A stretch of DNA of 64,000 nucleotides, taken from positions 186,001 to 250,000 of the forward strand of contig CAJJDP010000149.1 in assembly GCA_905182995.1 (NCBI GenBank), given 5' to 3'. Of the stretch, positions 63,110-64,000 are shown piece after piece (position 1 is the stretch's first letter; each line of letters starts with the position of its first letter). The position numbers and the translations under genes are program-made. The DNA is from Paramecium octaurelia (lineage: Eukaryota; Ciliophora; Oligohymenophorea; Peniculida; Parameciidae). The notes beneath the pieces were generated by a model that was given only the letters and a program-made list of their open reading frames with translations, had not been told where the DNA came from and did not search any database.

Positions 63110-64000
63110 ATTTTCTTAAATAAATTTTAGAAAAGACACAAGAACAAAATCCTTTAACTTTTATACAATATCATTAAAGCTACTTAATAGGAAGGATCTT
63201 TAAAGAAATTGATGAACAAGATAAGGCACAAATAGATAATAACAAAGCGATTGATTTTATCCAAATGATGCTGCTTTTTATTTCAATAGAAGTACTCAAT
63301 TTAAAACAATGAATAGGAATTTTATTTAATATATTTGGAAATAGATATTTATCTTTCTAAGATTCTAACTAGGCTATTGATTTAGATCCTAATTATAGGC
63401 TTATTATAACAGAGGTTATCAATTCATCATAACGAATAGGAGCCCTTCACTTCATATTAGAAATAAAAATTAAGCAGTTATTAAGGCTATTGAATTAAAT
63501 CCTAAAAATGGATCAAAACATTCTTACAGAGATTATCAATTGCTATGTGGAAGGACTTATATATTAGAAAATGGGGGATAAGAGTTAAGCACTTAAAAAA
63601 AATGGCAAGACAATTGAATTGAATTCTAAAAACCCTTTGTCATATTATTTAAGAGTTTATTAGAATATTCTATTGACTAGGAATTCTATAGAGCGAAATA
63701 GGAAATAAGGATCAGGCCCTAATAGATTATAATAATAGTATAGCATTGGATCCTAATAATTCGAATGCATTTACTAACAGAAGTAATTAAGCTAATAAGT
63801 GTAAAAGGTGCTCATTTAAAAGAACTTAATTAAAATGATAAATCATTTAAGATTACAATAAGGCGCTTGAGTTGGATTCTAATAATATATTTGCTCTTTG
63901 CAAGTTTAGGTGATCTATTTTATAAAAGGTAAAATTATACTTTACTTTATCGTTTTATTAATATTACGAGTACTTAATTATTGATAAATACAAATTTCAG
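63110..64000 (+). pseudogene. TPR-protein pseudogene (runs off the window)
   Basis: Scattered TPR-type motifs occur in changing plus-strand frames: QAIDLDPNY, VIKAIELNPKNGS, KTIELNSKNPLSYYLRV, ALIDYNNSIALDPNNSNAFTN and DYNKALELDSNNIFALCKF. The spacing of roughly 34 codons fits TPR repeats, but frameshifts separate nearly every unit. It extends beyond the window end. It may represent the same family as 57,739-59,300. Confidence 0.55.

Noticed and set aside
1-64000. tRNA genes and bacterial-type operons or promoters
   Set aside because: No tRNA B-box with matching stems was seen, and gene structure is clearly eukaryotic with tiny introns.

Overview
This is ciliate macronuclear DNA, most likely from a Paramecium species. 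The DNA is about 70-75% A+T. Every convincing gene reads TAA and TAG as glutamine and ends only at TGA. Introns are 20-37 nt GT...AG, and homologous proteins (RSPH9, OPA3, Alba, MORN, H-type lectin, WD40) only assemble with that code and those introns. Most standard-code ORFs here are fragments or shadows.

The window is a scaffold of 11 contigs joined by single N bases at 8239, 9959, 16046, 19502, 28525, 30610, 38859, 46323, 51123 and 61066. Nearly every contig starts or ends in sequence also present in another contig as a long, apparently exact copy of about 1.4-3.5 kb. Much apparent repetition (kinase/MORN block x4, WD40 gene x2, C-terminal part of the Cys-rich gene x4) is therefore probably assembly redundancy or collapsed whole-genome-duplication paralogues, not true tandem copies.

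Layout. 1.2-3.2 kb: DENN-domain protein. 3.3 kb: small membrane protein. 3.65-4.57 kb (-): radial spoke protein RSPH9. 4.8-5.7 kb: Alba-domain nucleic-acid-binding protein with a long Arg-Asp-Asn repeat tail. 5.9-7.46 kb (-): CAMK-like pseudokinase. 7.8-11.95 kb: MORN-repeat gene, cut twice by contig joins and complete only at 11,080-11,949. 12.0-12.6 kb (-): OPA3 family. 12.6 and 14.6 kb: a 5S rRNA pseudogene and an intact 5S gene flanking an H-type lectin gene. 14.9-17.8 kb: zinc-finger/WD40 gene, partial then complete. 17.8-21.2 kb: AT-rich and gene-poor. 21.2-32.5 kb: a giant cysteine-rich (DUF4215-type repeat) multi-pass membrane protein, disrupted in the assembly. 32.5-38.9 kb: decayed sequence with a WD40/pentapeptide pseudogene, a fossil of the Alba tail, and a kinase whose 3' half has decayed. 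41.1-52.5 kb: pieces of a second, intact paralogue of the Cys-rich gene. 52.5-64 kb: gene-poor, with TPR and WD40 pseudogenes.

Functional themes are cilia (RSPH9 and perhaps the MORN protein), membrane traffic (DENN), mitochondria (OPA3) and the cell surface or secretion (lectin, giant Cys-rich protein). There are no operons: genes are independent, with short intergenic spacers and several divergent promoters.

The most interesting single observation is a 197-bp, TA-bounded, extremely AT-rich segment at 59,557-59,753. It is precisely absent from the otherwise identical copy at 61,067-62,426. Its ends resemble the Paramecium IES consensus, so this looks like one contig with a retained IES and one with it excised.
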